This document shows positions 1 to 8,161 of a stretch of 64,000 nt of DNA, one piece after another. The notes beneath the pieces were generated by a model. The model worked only from the letters and a program-made list of their open reading frames with translations. It made no database searches and was not told where the DNA came from. Source of the DNA: CAZSAT01 sp964604675 (lineage in GTDB: Bacteria; Myxococcota_A; UBA796; CAJQPC01). The stretch spans positions 1 to 64,000 of the forward strand of contig CAZSAT010000009.1 in assembly GCA_964604675.1 (NCBI GenBank), in the 5' to 3' direction. Positions within the stretch are counted from its first letter, which is position 1; every line of letters starts with the position of its first letter. Made by a program: the position numbers and the translations under genes.

Positions 1-1
1 C

Positions 2-2926
2 AACGACCTCGACGACGACTGCGACGACCTCGTCGACGACGACGACGACAGCGTCGACCTCTCCACAGGCACGGTCTTCTACCAGGACACCGACGGCGAC
101 GGGTACGGCGACGAGGACCTCGACCAGCGCTTCTGCGCCGAGGCCAGCGGCTGGTCGTCCCTGGACACCGACTGCGACGATGGGAACGCCTCGATCAACC
201 CGGCCGGAAGCGAGGTCTGCAACGACGAAGACGACGACTGCGATGGCCTGACCGACACCGACGACGACAGCCTCGACCTCTCGACCGCTTCGACCGTGTA
301 CGTCGACGCCGACGCTGACGGCTACGGCGACACGGACGACGCGGGGACGTCCGCATGCTCCATCGAGGCAGGCTTCGCGGCGACCGCCGACGACTGCGAC
401 GACGCCAACGCCGACGTGAATCCTGCCGCGACCGAGGTGTGCAACGACGGCGTCGATGACGACTGCGACGGCCTCGTCGACGCCGACGACGACACGCTGG
501 ACGCTTCGAGCACCACCACCTGGTACACCGACTCCGATGGCGACGGCTTCGGAGACATCGACGCGCCGCAGGCGGCCTGTGACCAGCCGAGCGACGCCGT
601 GGACGACGACCAGGACTGTGACGACAGTGATGCCGGTGTCCATCCCGGCGCCGACGAGACCTGCAACGACGGCCTCGACGACGACTGTGACGGGCTGGCC
701 GACGACGACGACACGGTCGTCGACGGTACGCAGACCTGGTACGCGGACGCAGACAGCGATGGATACGGGGACTCCGGTGCCCCCACCGAGGCGTGCCTCC
801 AGCCTTCCGGGTATGAGGACGACGCGGAGGACTGTGACGACACCAATGGCGAGGTGAACCCCGCGGCGACCGAGGTTTGTGACGACGTCGACAACGACTG
901 CGACGGCGAGGAGGACGAAGACGACGCCAGCGGAGCCTCGACCTGGTACGAAGACGCGGACGGTGACGGCTACGGAACAGACGCGACCCCGGCCACGGCC
1001 TGTGACCAGCCGAGCGGCTTCGAGGCCGTGCCCGGTGACTGCGACGACGGCGACGGCGACATCCACCCGGACGCGACAGAAGTCTGCAACGCCATCGAAG
1101 ACGACTGCGACGAACTGGTCGACGATGACGACGGCGACCTGGACAGCTCGACCGGCACCGAGTGGTTCGCCGACACGGACGCCGACGGGCACGGCGATCC
1201 GGACGCCAGCGTGCAGCTGTGCACCCAGCCATCCGGCTACGCTGCGGACGCGGACGACTGCGATGACGGAGACGCCGCCGTGAGTCCGGGCGGCGAGGAG
1301 CTCTGCGACGGTATCGACAACGACTGCGATGGGGACACGGACGAGGACGACGCCACCGACGTCACCACGTGGTACGCGGATGCGGACGGCGATGGGTACG
1401 GCGACCCGGACGTCACCACGGCCACGTGTGACCAGCCATCCGGGTACGAGGACGACGCCGAGGACTGCGACGACGCCGATGCCGATGCGAACCCCGCGGA
1501 GGACGAGATCTGCGACGAGATCGACAACGACTGCGACGGACTCGTCGACGACGCGGACACCAACCTCGACACCAGCACGGCGACGATCTGGTACCTGGAC
1601 AGCGACGATGACGGGTTCGGCTACAGCGTCGCCTACGACGTCGCGTGCGACCAGCCATCTGGGTACGTGACCGACGCCTCGGACTGCGATGACGACAGCG
1701 ATGAGGTCCATCCGGACGCCGAGGAGACGTGCAACGACATCGACGACGACTGTGACGGATCGGTGGACGACGAGGACGGCTCGATCTCGTGCAACACCGC
1801 CCCCACGATCTCTGGGGTGACCCTGACTCCGGATCCGGCCTATGCTGACAGCGAGCTGCTCTGCGAGGCCGAGGGCGCCACCGATGCGGAGGGAGACACC
1901 ATCTACCTCGCCTACGAATGGTCGATCGACGGCATCTTCGAGAGTGACGAGTCGGACACGCTGTCCGGCTTCGACAAGGGAGACGTCGTCCAGTGTGCGG
2001 TCACGCCTTCCGACAGCGACGATGAGGGGGACACGGAGAGCGCGAGCGTCACCATCTCGAACTCGCCACCCACCGCGCCTGTCGTGTCCATCGCTCCGGC
2101 GCTCCCGTACCCGGCCGAAGACGACCTCGTGTGCGAGATCACGAGCGAGGCCGTCGACATCGACGACGACGCCATCGACTACACCTTCGCCTGGACCGTG
2201 GACGAGTCCTCGGCCACTGCAACGACGACGACCTACACCGACGACACGGTCGAAGCCGCCGAGACGGACTTCGACGAGGAGTGGGTCTGCACCGTGATTG
2301 CGGACGACGGCGACGAGTCGAGTGACACAGCGACCGCGACAGCAGTCCTGCCGACGCTCTACGACGACTTTGAGGATGGGTCGGCGGACGCATCGTTGTG
2401 GACGGTCACCACGTGTGCCAACTCGGAACACGGCGGGAGCACCACCCTGGACGACGCTTCGGTCGAAGACGGTGGCTGCGTCGTGGAGGAGCTGGACGGC
2501 TGGCTAGGCATCGACTCCTGCAGCTACACCAGCAGTGACTCCGCCACCCTGCAGTTCGGCACGAGCACCGCGCTCGACCTGACGGAAGTGGATGCTCTGT
2601 ACTTTTCGATCTACACGGTCGTCAACGGAAGCACGTCGGGTGGCTATCCGACCCTGACTGAGTACCGGGTGGTCGATCAGTCTGGAAACTCGGCCGCGCT
2701 GGTCGCCTACGACTCCGTGTCGGTCAGCGACGACTCCAGCTACCAGATCGAGACGGCAGACGGTACCTGGTCGGTCTACCGTGACCAGACGTGGATCGAA
2801 GACGTGGATGTCTCCGATCTCGATCCGGATGACGTGTGGGGGCTCGAGTTCTTCATCTCCATCCAGCAGGTCGGCGGCAGCACCAGCTACTTCGCTCTCG
2901 AGCTCTACGAGATCGCCACCAGCTGA
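2..2926 (+). CDS. MopE-type Cys/Asp-repeat surface protein, 5' end outside window
   Basis: The reading frame is open from the first bases, so the gene starts upstream; 974 residues are visible. Eight tandem repeats of about 70 residues fill residues 1-600. Each has a DxDxDGYGD-like loop, a CDQPSGY-like middle, a DCDD element and a (D/N)DCDG(L)VD end. These are the putative metal-binding repeats of MopE-like proteins, common in Myxococcota. Two Ig/PKD-like domains follow (about 600-780, starting PTISGV and PTAPVV). A beta-rich C-terminal domain begins near residue 785 at YDDFEDGSADASLW, similar in style to concanavalin-like domains. Paired cysteines in every repeat suggest disulfides and export, though the signal peptide is outside the window. 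Calcium or copper binding is family knowledge, not shown here. The function is probably structural or adhesive. Confidence 0.85.
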   Translation, partial: NDLDDDCDDLVDDDDDSVDLSTGTVFYQDTDGDGYGDEDLDQRFCAEASGWSSLDTDCDDGNASINPAGSEVCNDEDDDCDGLTDTDDDSLDLSTASTVYVDADADGYGDTDDAGTSACSIEAGFAATADDCDDANADVNPAATEVCNDGVDDDCDGLVDADDDTLDASSTTTWYTDSDGDGFGDIDAPQAACDQPSDAVDDDQDCDDSDAGVHPGADETCNDGLDDDCDGLADDDDTVVDGTQTWYADADSDGYGDSGAPTEACLQPSGYEDDAEDCDDTNGEVNPAATEVCDDVDNDCDGEEDEDDASGASTWYEDADGDGYGTDATPATACDQPSGFEAVPGDCDDGDGDIHPDATEVCNAIEDDCDELVDDDDGDLDSSTGTEWFADTDADGHGDPDASVQLCTQPSGYAADADDCDDGDAAVSPGGEELCDGIDNDCDGDTDEDDATDVTTWYADADGDGYGDPDVTTATCDQPSGYEDDAEDCDDADADANPAEDEICDEIDNDCDGLVDDADTNLDTSTATIWYLDSDDDGFGYSVAYDVACDQPSGYVTDASDCDDDSDEVHPDAEETCNDIDDDCDGSVDDEDGSISCNTAPTISGVTLTPDPAYADSELLCEAEGATDAEGDTIYLAYEWSIDGIFESDESDTLSGFDKGDVVQCAVTPSDSDDEGDTESASVTISNSPPTAPVVSIAPALPYPAEDDLVCEITSEAVDIDDDAIDYTFAWTVDESSATATTTTYTDDTVEAAETDFDEEWVCTVIADDGDESSDTATATAVLPTLYDDFEDGSADASLWTVTTCANSEHGGSTTLDDASVEDGGCVVEELDGWLGIDSCSYTSSDSATLQFGTSTALDLTEVDALYFSIYTVVNGSTSGGYPTLTEYRVVDQSGNSAALVAYDSVSVSDDSSYQIETADGTWSVYRDQTWIEDVDVSDLDPDDVWGLEFFISIQQVGGSTSYFALELYEIATS

Positions 2927-2929
2927 CCC

Positions 2930-3010
2930 ATAGGGCTCGAACTCGCGAGCCAGCTCCACGGGGTTGCGGCCGGCGCCAACCAGCGCGACGATCTGCTCCT
3001 TCAACTTCAC
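2930..3010 (-). mobile_element. IS3-family OrfA relic (27 codons)
   Basis: The minus strand encodes KLKEQIVALVGAGRNPVE followed by LAREFEP, matching the typical N-terminal helix-turn-helix segment of IS3/IS911 OrfA transposases (pattern: EAVRLVRAGR, then ELAREFEPSAQTI). It runs into the 3' end of the preceding gene and has no downstream OrfA/OrfB sequence. I read it as a dead scrap left after insertion and deletion. Confidence 0.6.
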
Positions 3011-3535
3011 TCCCGGCGTAAGCCGGGCGCGGGTCCGAGATAGAGGCGTCCAGGCGGGCGCGGAGGCCGTACGACAGCGATCGATCTGTGCGACGCGATG
3101 TCCCGACACCCCAGGAACGGTACAGGGTTGGGAGCATGAACGCCCCTCCCGCCTCCAAGCTCGCACGAGGAGTGGCCGCTCGGGAAAGCACTTCGTGGTC
3201 TGGCGAGCTCCTCTACGTCCTGCTGGGTCCTGATCCGGCCAGCTCCAAAGGGCCGAGGCCGGCGCCGGTGGCTCGTCGCCATCAGGCGGATCCGTGCACG
3301 CCGACCGCCCTCTCGGGCCGCGGCGCTCAGCTCGCATCCGCCACGGTGCGGCCCTCTGCTCCCGGGAGGAGTCACCAGCGCGGCGAGGCGCTGCCCGGGG
3401 CTCTCCATGACGCGCGCCTTCGCCACCCCCGCCGCCCCGACGTCGCCATCCAGCCGCAGGTCCCCAGCACCCGGTCCGCGCAGCCGTCGTCCGAGGCGTC
3501 AGCGCTGACGTCGAGGGGGTAGCCGATCGGCTCGA
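3011..3535. other. No recognisable gene
   Basis: About 520 bases between the IS3 scrap and the relic cluster. Short frames are open on both strands, as expected at this base composition. None has a recognisable motif, ribosome binding site or sensible protein composition. Confidence 0.5.
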
Positions 3536-3706
3536 TGCTACAGCTCGTCGAGGATGCGGAAGGCCCATGCGGGACAGCTCCGGGAGCGCCAGGTCGGGCG
3601 ACCGCGCTCGAAGACCGCCGCGTCGCGCAGGGGCGCCGCCGCGTCGGAGTTGTCGAGCACGAAGCCCCGGTCGCACGCTCGGAGCGCTGCGGCCGCGATG
3701 GGGGCC
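3536..3706 (-). pseudogene. Relic resembling the C-terminus of a zeta-toxin-like kinase
   Basis: The minus strand reads MAPIAAAALRACDRGFVLDN, then SDAAAPLRDAAVFERG, and ends FRILDEL-stop. The pattern of a basic helix, (V/Y)LDNS, then PLR and V.E.G resembles the last segment of zeta-toxin/AAA kinase domains, where an arginine-rich helix is followed by a YDNS-type strand. Only about 56 codons remain and there is no P-loop. It lies just downstream of the AbiEii-like relic. The identification rests on motif memory alone. Confidence 0.35.
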
Positions 3707-3714
3707 ATGCGCGT

Positions 3715-3831
3715 TTAGTTTCTCCGCTTCGAGGTCGCGGTCGATCCCAGGTCGACGTCCTTCGTGGCGCGGGCGCGGGCGCTGCGGAGCTCCAGCGCGA
3801 GGCCGCCCTTGAGCACCACATCGGCGGCGAC
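3715..3831 (-). pseudogene. AbiEii-type nucleotidyltransferase relic
   Basis: The minus-strand translation VVLKGGLALELRSARARATK plus DVDLG matches the N-terminal signature of AbiEii/nucleotidyltransferase toxins (VLKGG.AL, then R.T.D(I/V)DL). The frame then shifts: the natural continuation IDRDLEAEKL is in another frame. The stretch is fused in frame to the tail of the dehydrogenase relic upstream, so it is a rearrangement junction rather than a gene. Confidence 0.5.
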
Positions 3832-3957
3832 GGGGTGGCGGTACCCGAGCACCATGGCGGTGTCGATGTCCTCGGGGCTGGCCACGCCCTGCTCCACCAT
3901 GCGGATGTCCTCCATGCCGAGGCACACCCCGAGCCTGCTGGTGGCGAAGCCCGGGAA
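3832..3957 (-). pseudogene. 3-hydroxyacyl-CoA dehydrogenase relic (42 codons)
   Basis: The minus strand gives PGFATSRLGVCLGMEDIRMV, then EQGVASPEDIDTAMVLGYRHP. This matches the hinge and first C-terminal helix of 3-hydroxybutyryl/3-hydroxyacyl-CoA dehydrogenases (GF..NRL......EA..(M/L)..EGVA..EDID.A...G.G.P.GP). The sequence breaks after GYRHP straight into the AbiEii-like relic. The NAD-binding domain is absent, so it is non-functional. Confidence 0.55.
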
Positions 3958-4125
3958 CGCGCCGCATCTCCGGCGTCAGGTCCTCCTCGGGAAGGACGTC
4001 GAGGGCGAAGGGACGCGCCAGCTCGGCCGCAGCCGCCGAGGCCTGGAAGAAGCGGGCGCCCGGGATCCCTGCGACGACGAGATCGATGTCGGATGCCAGG
4101 CCGAAGTCCCCCGCTCGGCTGAGAG
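3958..4125 (-). pseudogene. MNT-type nucleotidyltransferase relic
   Basis: The minus strand reads GDFGLASDIDLVVAGIPGAR, then FFQASAAAAELARPFALDVL, PEEDLTPEMR. SDIDLVV matches the catalytic GSxxxG..SDIDL motif region of minimal nucleotidyltransferases, and the VLPEEDL tail is where such domains normally end. The preceding GSRARG strand is damaged. MNT domains normally pair with HEPN toxins; none is present. Confidence 0.5.
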
Positions 4126-4163
4126 CAGGTCGACCCGCGGGGGCGTGCGGGGCCAGGATCGCC

Positions 4164-4352
4164 TCTCTCTGGGATCGCGAGCTCCCCGCGGAGATCTTCC
4201 GCACCGTGGTGAACGACGCCGCCGACCCCCGGCACGACGCGTGGCTGGCCCTGCTCCTCCGGGAGGAGCGGCCCGGCCTGGTCTGGGCGTGGACGACACC
4301 CGAGCACGTCGCAGCCATGCTGCCCGCCCCTCGGACGCCCGACGAGCCCGAC
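4164..4352 (+). other. Possible 3' or internal fragment of an unknown plus-strand gene
   Basis: The plus strand reads LWDRELPAEIFRTVVNDAAD, then PRHDAWLALLLREERPGLVW, AWTTPEHVAAML. The amphipathic, ordinary composition looks more protein-like than the neighbouring frames. It has no clear start and runs on into antisense sequence of the next gene without a stop. No family is recognised. It may be another relic or chance. Confidence 0.25.
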
Positions 4353-5579
4353 TCAGGCGAGCACATCCCCGATCGGCTCGGCGTCCACGAAGCCCGCCGG
4401 ATCTTCCCCCGCGAGCGCAAACAGCGTGGCACCCATCGCGTCCGGCGTGATCAGCGCCCCGTCGTGTTCCTCGGCCACCAGCCCGTCGTCGTAGCCCCCG
4501 ACCACACCGGAGCGCACCCCCGCGCCGACGATCATCGCGCTCGTGTAGGGCCAGTGGTCCTTGCCCTGGGAGGCGTTCAGGTGAGGGGTGCGGCCCATCT
4601 CCGAGAGCACCACCACCACGGTCACCTCGCTCAGGGGCTCCCCCGTGTCGGTGCTCATGCCGTCCATGCGGTCCATCAACACGCGCAGGGTGCCGAACAG
4701 ATCCTCGTAGAGCTCGGTCTGGTCGTCGTCGTTGTTGGTGTGGCTGTCCCAGATGAAGCCGGCGCCCGTGGGCGGATGCTGCAAGGTCACGCAGCGGCTG
4801 ACACCACGGGCGAGCACGTCCAGCGCGACCTCGCCCTGCGAGAGCAGGTCGCTGCCGCTGTCGAAGCTCATCTCCCCCGCGAGGTCCTTGAGCAACACCG
4901 CGCGCTGCTGGGAGTCCAGCAGCTCGCCGTAGCGCTGGGCCTTGAGGCCGGTGGCCGCCGCCATGCGCGCCGCAGCCCGCTCCATCACCCACTGGTCGAC
5001 CAGCGCCTGGCTCTCCAGCGTGGGGAGGAAGACGGCCCGCGTGGGCTGGTCGAGGAACTTCACGTCGGTCCCCACCAGGGTGTCGAGCTGCTCGTTCCGA
5101 CCGTCGTGGGCCACGTAGATGCCGAGATCCCCGGCGTACGAAGGCCCCGAGAGCACGAGGTGCGGCAGCGCGATGTCGCCGGAGTCCAGCGACGCCAGCA
5201 TCGCCGGCCAGTCGGCCGACAGCCCGTCGCTCTTGCCGGTCATCAGCACTTCGCGGCAGATGCCGTGGGCGATCGAGCGCACCACCACGCCGTTGACGAT
5301 GGCCGTGCGGTCGCCGAAGGCGTCGAAGAACCCGTCGACCGACGGGCGCCGGCCGTGGCTCACCCACGAGAGGTCGCCGGCCGTCACCAGCCGGGCGTCG
5401 GCCTCGATGTCCACGCTGTCGCTCTCGGGCAGCGCGAACACCCGGGTGGCGTCCCAGCCGCCCGACGCGTGCACGAACAGGAAGCGGGTTCGGCTGCCCA
5501 GAGCGCCGGCGAGGGCCGACGGCCAGGGCGCCCAGAGCGCCAGGGTCGACCCGAGCACACCTCGTCGTGTCATCGCCAT
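4353..5579 (-). CDS. DUF1501-family (sulfatase-like fold) exported protein
   Basis: A 408-residue protein. The N-terminus MAMTRRGVLGSTLALWAPW looks like a Tat-type signal (RR followed by a hydrophobic run ending at ALAGA). The body starts RFLFVHASGGWDATRVF, the usual DUF1501 opening, and contains the conserved LSEMGRTPHLN segment and the DHWPYTSAMIVGAGV region. Known DUF1501 proteins belong to the alkaline phosphatase/sulfatase superfamily, are exported, and are usually encoded next to a DUF1592/DUF1800-type partner. That fits the gene just upstream, whose stop overlaps this start by one base (TGATG). The substrate is unknown. Confidence 0.85.
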   Translation of the reverse strand: MAMTRRGVLGSTLALWAPWPSALAGALGSRTRFLFVHASGGWDATRVFALPESDSVDIEADARLVTAGDLSWVSHGRRPSVDGFFDAFGDRTAIVNGVVVRSIAHGICREVLMTGKSDGLSADWPAMLASLDSGDIALPHLVLSGPSYAGDLGIYVAHDGRNEQLDTLVGTDVKFLDQPTRAVFLPTLESQALVDQWVMERAAARMAAATGLKAQRYGELLDSQQRAVLLKDLAGEMSFDSGSDLLSQGEVALDVLARGVSRCVTLQHPPTGAGFIWDSHTNNDDDQTELYEDLFGTLRVLMDRMDGMSTDTGEPLSEVTVVVVLSEMGRTPHLNASQGKDHWPYTSAMIVGAGVRSGVVGGYDDGLVAEEHDGALITPDAMGATLFALAGEDPAGFVDAEPIGDVLA

Positions 5580-7198
5580 CAGTAGAAGACCATCCCCGGT
5601 TCACGAAGGAGCGCAGACAGCACGCTGATCCACGCCTCCCGTTCGTCACCGATCAAGGCGAAGAGATCGCGGTACAGCTCGTAGAGTCGGTCGATCTCGG
5701 CGCTGTCTTCGGCCACCTGCTCGCCGAGCACCTGCCACCACAGGTTGACCAGCTCCTCTCGCACGACCGCCTCGGTGTCGTCGACGTCCCGGAAGGTCAC
5801 CACCGTGAACAGCCGGGCACCCTCTTGCGGGGGCAGCTCGCCCAGGAGCTCGGCGTCGTCGTGCACCACCGTCCAGGCCGCCGCCTCGGCGACGCGCTCG
5901 TGCACGAGGGGCACGGTGGGCGTGGGCACGTTGGTGTTCGTGAGCACCGAGAGCCCGTTGGAGCCACCCGCCATCACCCGAAACCCGAGCCGGGTGTCGG
6001 TGAGCATGTCGTTGCCCTGGTAGGTCCACCGGAAGCCCGTGATGGCGTCGATCGCGCCCGAGAGCTGAGGCGGGCCCATCATCTTGACCACGCCACCGTC
6101 GCCGGTGCTCGCGTAGCGTTCGCCCTCCATCACCGCCTTCATCAGCGGCCGCATGGTCAGGCCCTCGTTCAGGAAGACCTCGCGGAGCGCGTCGAGCTCT
6201 TCCTGGTCCGACGGACCCACCGGCCGGCGCCAGAAGCCGGAAGCCACCTGCTCCACCGCGCACGAGGGGAAGCGGGGATCGCCCGCGATCTGCACGCCGA
6301 GGTCGGCGAGTCCGGTCGCGGGATCCCCGTACCAGGCCGGCGCGACGCCCGACTGTTCCCGCCAGAGCTGCTCCCTGGCCGGGTGGTAGATGCGCGTCTC
6401 GGTGAGCGACCCGGTCGTGTAGTAGAAGAAGCCCCAGAGGTAGCTGGCGATCGGCTCCAGCGACGCGTGGCACGCCAGGCACGAGGGGTCCGTGAGGATC
6501 GCCTCCTCCACGTCGTCGCCATCGCCCAGGACCTCGGAGACGTCGAAGCTCACCGGCCGGGCGAGGAAGTCGTCGCAGAGCAGCACCCGCGTCACCGCGT
6601 TGGCCCGGTGGCGGTTCTTGTTGGCCAGGTTGGACCCGTAGCGCCACCAGAACGCCGTGGTGGAGAGCACGCCGACCCCTGGCCGCCCGTCGGTGTAGCG
6701 CGCCTCGACCCACTCCCCCTCGGGCACGCTGCCGCCGTCGACCTCGAGCTCGAAGACCCCGGCGAGCTGGTCGTCGGCCATCACCCAGTCCGCCGTCACG
6801 ATCTCGGTCCAGGGCCGGTCCTCGTCGGCCACCCGCCCCAGGATGCGGAGCGGCTCGTCGCCGATCGCCGACTGCCAGTCGATCTCGTCGGTCAGGCCGA
6901 CGGCCTCGGCCGCGATGTAGTCCTCGGTCCGGGTCCGGTAGACCTCCGAGAACAGCGTGCGGACCACCTCGGGGTACTCGGGCGCCTGCAGCCAGGCGTC
7001 GAGGTAGCCGTCGGCCAACGAGGGATCCGCGCGCACGGCCTCCAGCTCCTCGGGCGCCGGCATGCGGTAGCGCAGATCCATGCTCAGGCGGATCAGCCAC
7101 TCCTCGCCGGTCATCGGCTCGAAGGTCGGCGCCGAGGCCGTGTCGGCCGCGGTGTCCACCACGGCGTCGCCGCAGCCGAAGAGCAGGAGCATCACCAT
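5579..7198 (-). CDS. CxxCH-containing lipoprotein, DUF1592/1588-like partner of DUF1501
   Basis: 539 residues from the ATG at 7198, which overlaps the upstream stop by 7 nt; longer starts would only add Arg-rich antisense. MVMLLLFGCGD is a short lipoprotein signal with Cys at position 9. The centre carries TDPSCLACHASLEPIASYLW, a CxxCH site of the kind seen in planctomycete-type cytochrome/DUF1588 proteins, where CxxCH is followed by (I/L)(D/E)P. FWRRPVGPSDQEEL fits the fall-off of DUF1592/1595-type domains. Together with the DUF1501 gene downstream it forms a translationally coupled export module. Heme attachment at CxxCH is plausible but unproven, since a single CxxCH can also bind metal. 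Confidence 0.65.
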   Translation of the reverse strand: MVMLLLFGCGDAVVDTAADTASAPTFEPMTGEEWLIRLSMDLRYRMPAPEELEAVRADPSLADGYLDAWLQAPEYPEVVRTLFSEVYRTRTEDYIAAEAVGLTDEIDWQSAIGDEPLRILGRVADEDRPWTEIVTADWVMADDQLAGVFELEVDGGSVPEGEWVEARYTDGRPGVGVLSTTAFWWRYGSNLANKNRHRANAVTRVLLCDDFLARPVSFDVSEVLGDGDDVEEAILTDPSCLACHASLEPIASYLWGFFYYTTGSLTETRIYHPAREQLWREQSGVAPAWYGDPATGLADLGVQIAGDPRFPSCAVEQVASGFWRRPVGPSDQEELDALREVFLNEGLTMRPLMKAVMEGERYASTGDGGVVKMMGPPQLSGAIDAITGFRWTYQGNDMLTDTRLGFRVMAGGSNGLSVLTNTNVPTPTVPLVHERVAEAAAWTVVHDDAELLGELPPQEGARLFTVVTFRDVDDTEAVVREELVNLWWQVLGEQVAEDSAEIDRLYELYRDLFALIGDEREAWISVLSALLREPGMVFY

Positions 7199-8082
7199 GG
7201 CGCGGTGTCCCAGGCATGCAGCGGGCCGATGTCGATGCAGGCCTCGCCGATGTCGGTGCCGTCGAACAGCACGGCGCCACAGCCGTCGCAGGTGTCGTCG
7301 AAGGCCAGCTCGTACCAACCGCCCGCGGTGTCACGCACCAGGAGGGTGCCCTCGGGCTCTTCCGGGCAGCTCGAGGCCTCCAGGGACAGGACCTCGTGGA
7401 ACCAGGCGGCCTCGGCCGCGGACTCCAGCCCGGTCACGCCGCCGTTGATGGTCGCCTCGCGCGCCTGGTCGAGCTGGTCCAGGGTGATGGAGAGGTCGAG
7501 GTGCGGGCGGAGCGACCCGCCGAGCCACGTGTCGGATCCCTCGTAGGAGAAGGTGCCGGCGATGCGCGAGGTCCAGGTGGGGAACGCGCCCTGGGCGGTC
7601 GGCTCGCCGTAGCGCTGCCAGGCCACGCCGGCGCCGTCCCAGGTGCCCTGGCTGGTGGTCATCGTCGCCTCGACGTACAGGTCCCGGCCGTCCCAGACGA
7701 AGGACGGGAGGTCGAGGTACTCGTCCTCGAAGGTCGTCAGCTCGCCTTCACCGGTGAAGGTGACGCCGGCGCCGGTCGAGCAGCTCTCGCCCCAGTAGAC
7801 GGTGCCCTCGAAGCTGGTCACGTCCGGGCAGCCGCCGCTTCCGAGGGCCATGACCTCCTCGTAGGTGTCGACCACCGCGCCGGCGTGGAAGTCGCGCAGC
7901 CGCGGCACCACCTCGTCGAGCGCGGCCTCGACGTCGGACGCGGTCAGCTGCGGCGTCGCGCCGGCGTCCTCCAGGTCGGGCTCGTAGGGGGTGGACTCCC
8001 AGCCCGGCGAGGCGCCGGGGTCCCCGGAGTCCTCGCCATCGCCCGCGCACGCGAAGAACAGGACGAGGGCGCAGGTCAGCAT
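7192..8082 (-). CDS. Lipoprotein of unknown function, first gene of DUF1501 operon
   Basis: 296 residues. MLTCALVLFFACAGDGEDSG is a lipoprotein signal with FFAC lipobox followed by an acidic, Gly/Ser-rich tether. The mature part is rich in Trp, Tyr, Thr and Gly (for example GTVYWGESCSTGAGVTF and GTFSYEGSDTWLGG) and has two further Cys pairs (SSCPEEPEG and DTCDGCGAV), suggesting a beta-sandwich with disulfides. No family was recognised. Its last codons overlap the start of the CxxCH lipoprotein gene by 7 nt, so the three genes are probably made together. Confidence 0.7.
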   Translation of the reverse strand: MLTCALVLFFACAGDGEDSGDPGASPGWESTPYEPDLEDAGATPQLTASDVEAALDEVVPRLRDFHAGAVVDTYEEVMALGSGGCPDVTSFEGTVYWGESCSTGAGVTFTGEGELTTFEDEYLDLPSFVWDGRDLYVEATMTTSQGTWDGAGVAWQRYGEPTAQGAFPTWTSRIAGTFSYEGSDTWLGGSLRPHLDLSITLDQLDQAREATINGGVTGLESAAEAAWFHEVLSLEASSCPEEPEGTLLVRDTAGGWYELAFDDTCDGCGAVLFDGTDIGEACIDIGPLHAWDTAPW

Positions 8083-8161
8083 CGGCGAGAGGGTAGCCCC
8101 AGCACCGCCCGAGCGCCAGGTGAGGTCCCGCCTTGCGGTCCGGCGCGGTTAGACGCCGGCC

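Noticed and set aside
1..1800. CRISPR-like regular repeats
   Set aside because: Periodicity is protein-coding (about 210 bp units of diverged codons), without identical direct repeats and unique spacers.
2504..4432. Long open minus-strand frame across the relic region
   Set aside because: It crosses antisense of a real gene and several unrelated relic pieces in different frames; the open frame is a base-composition effect.
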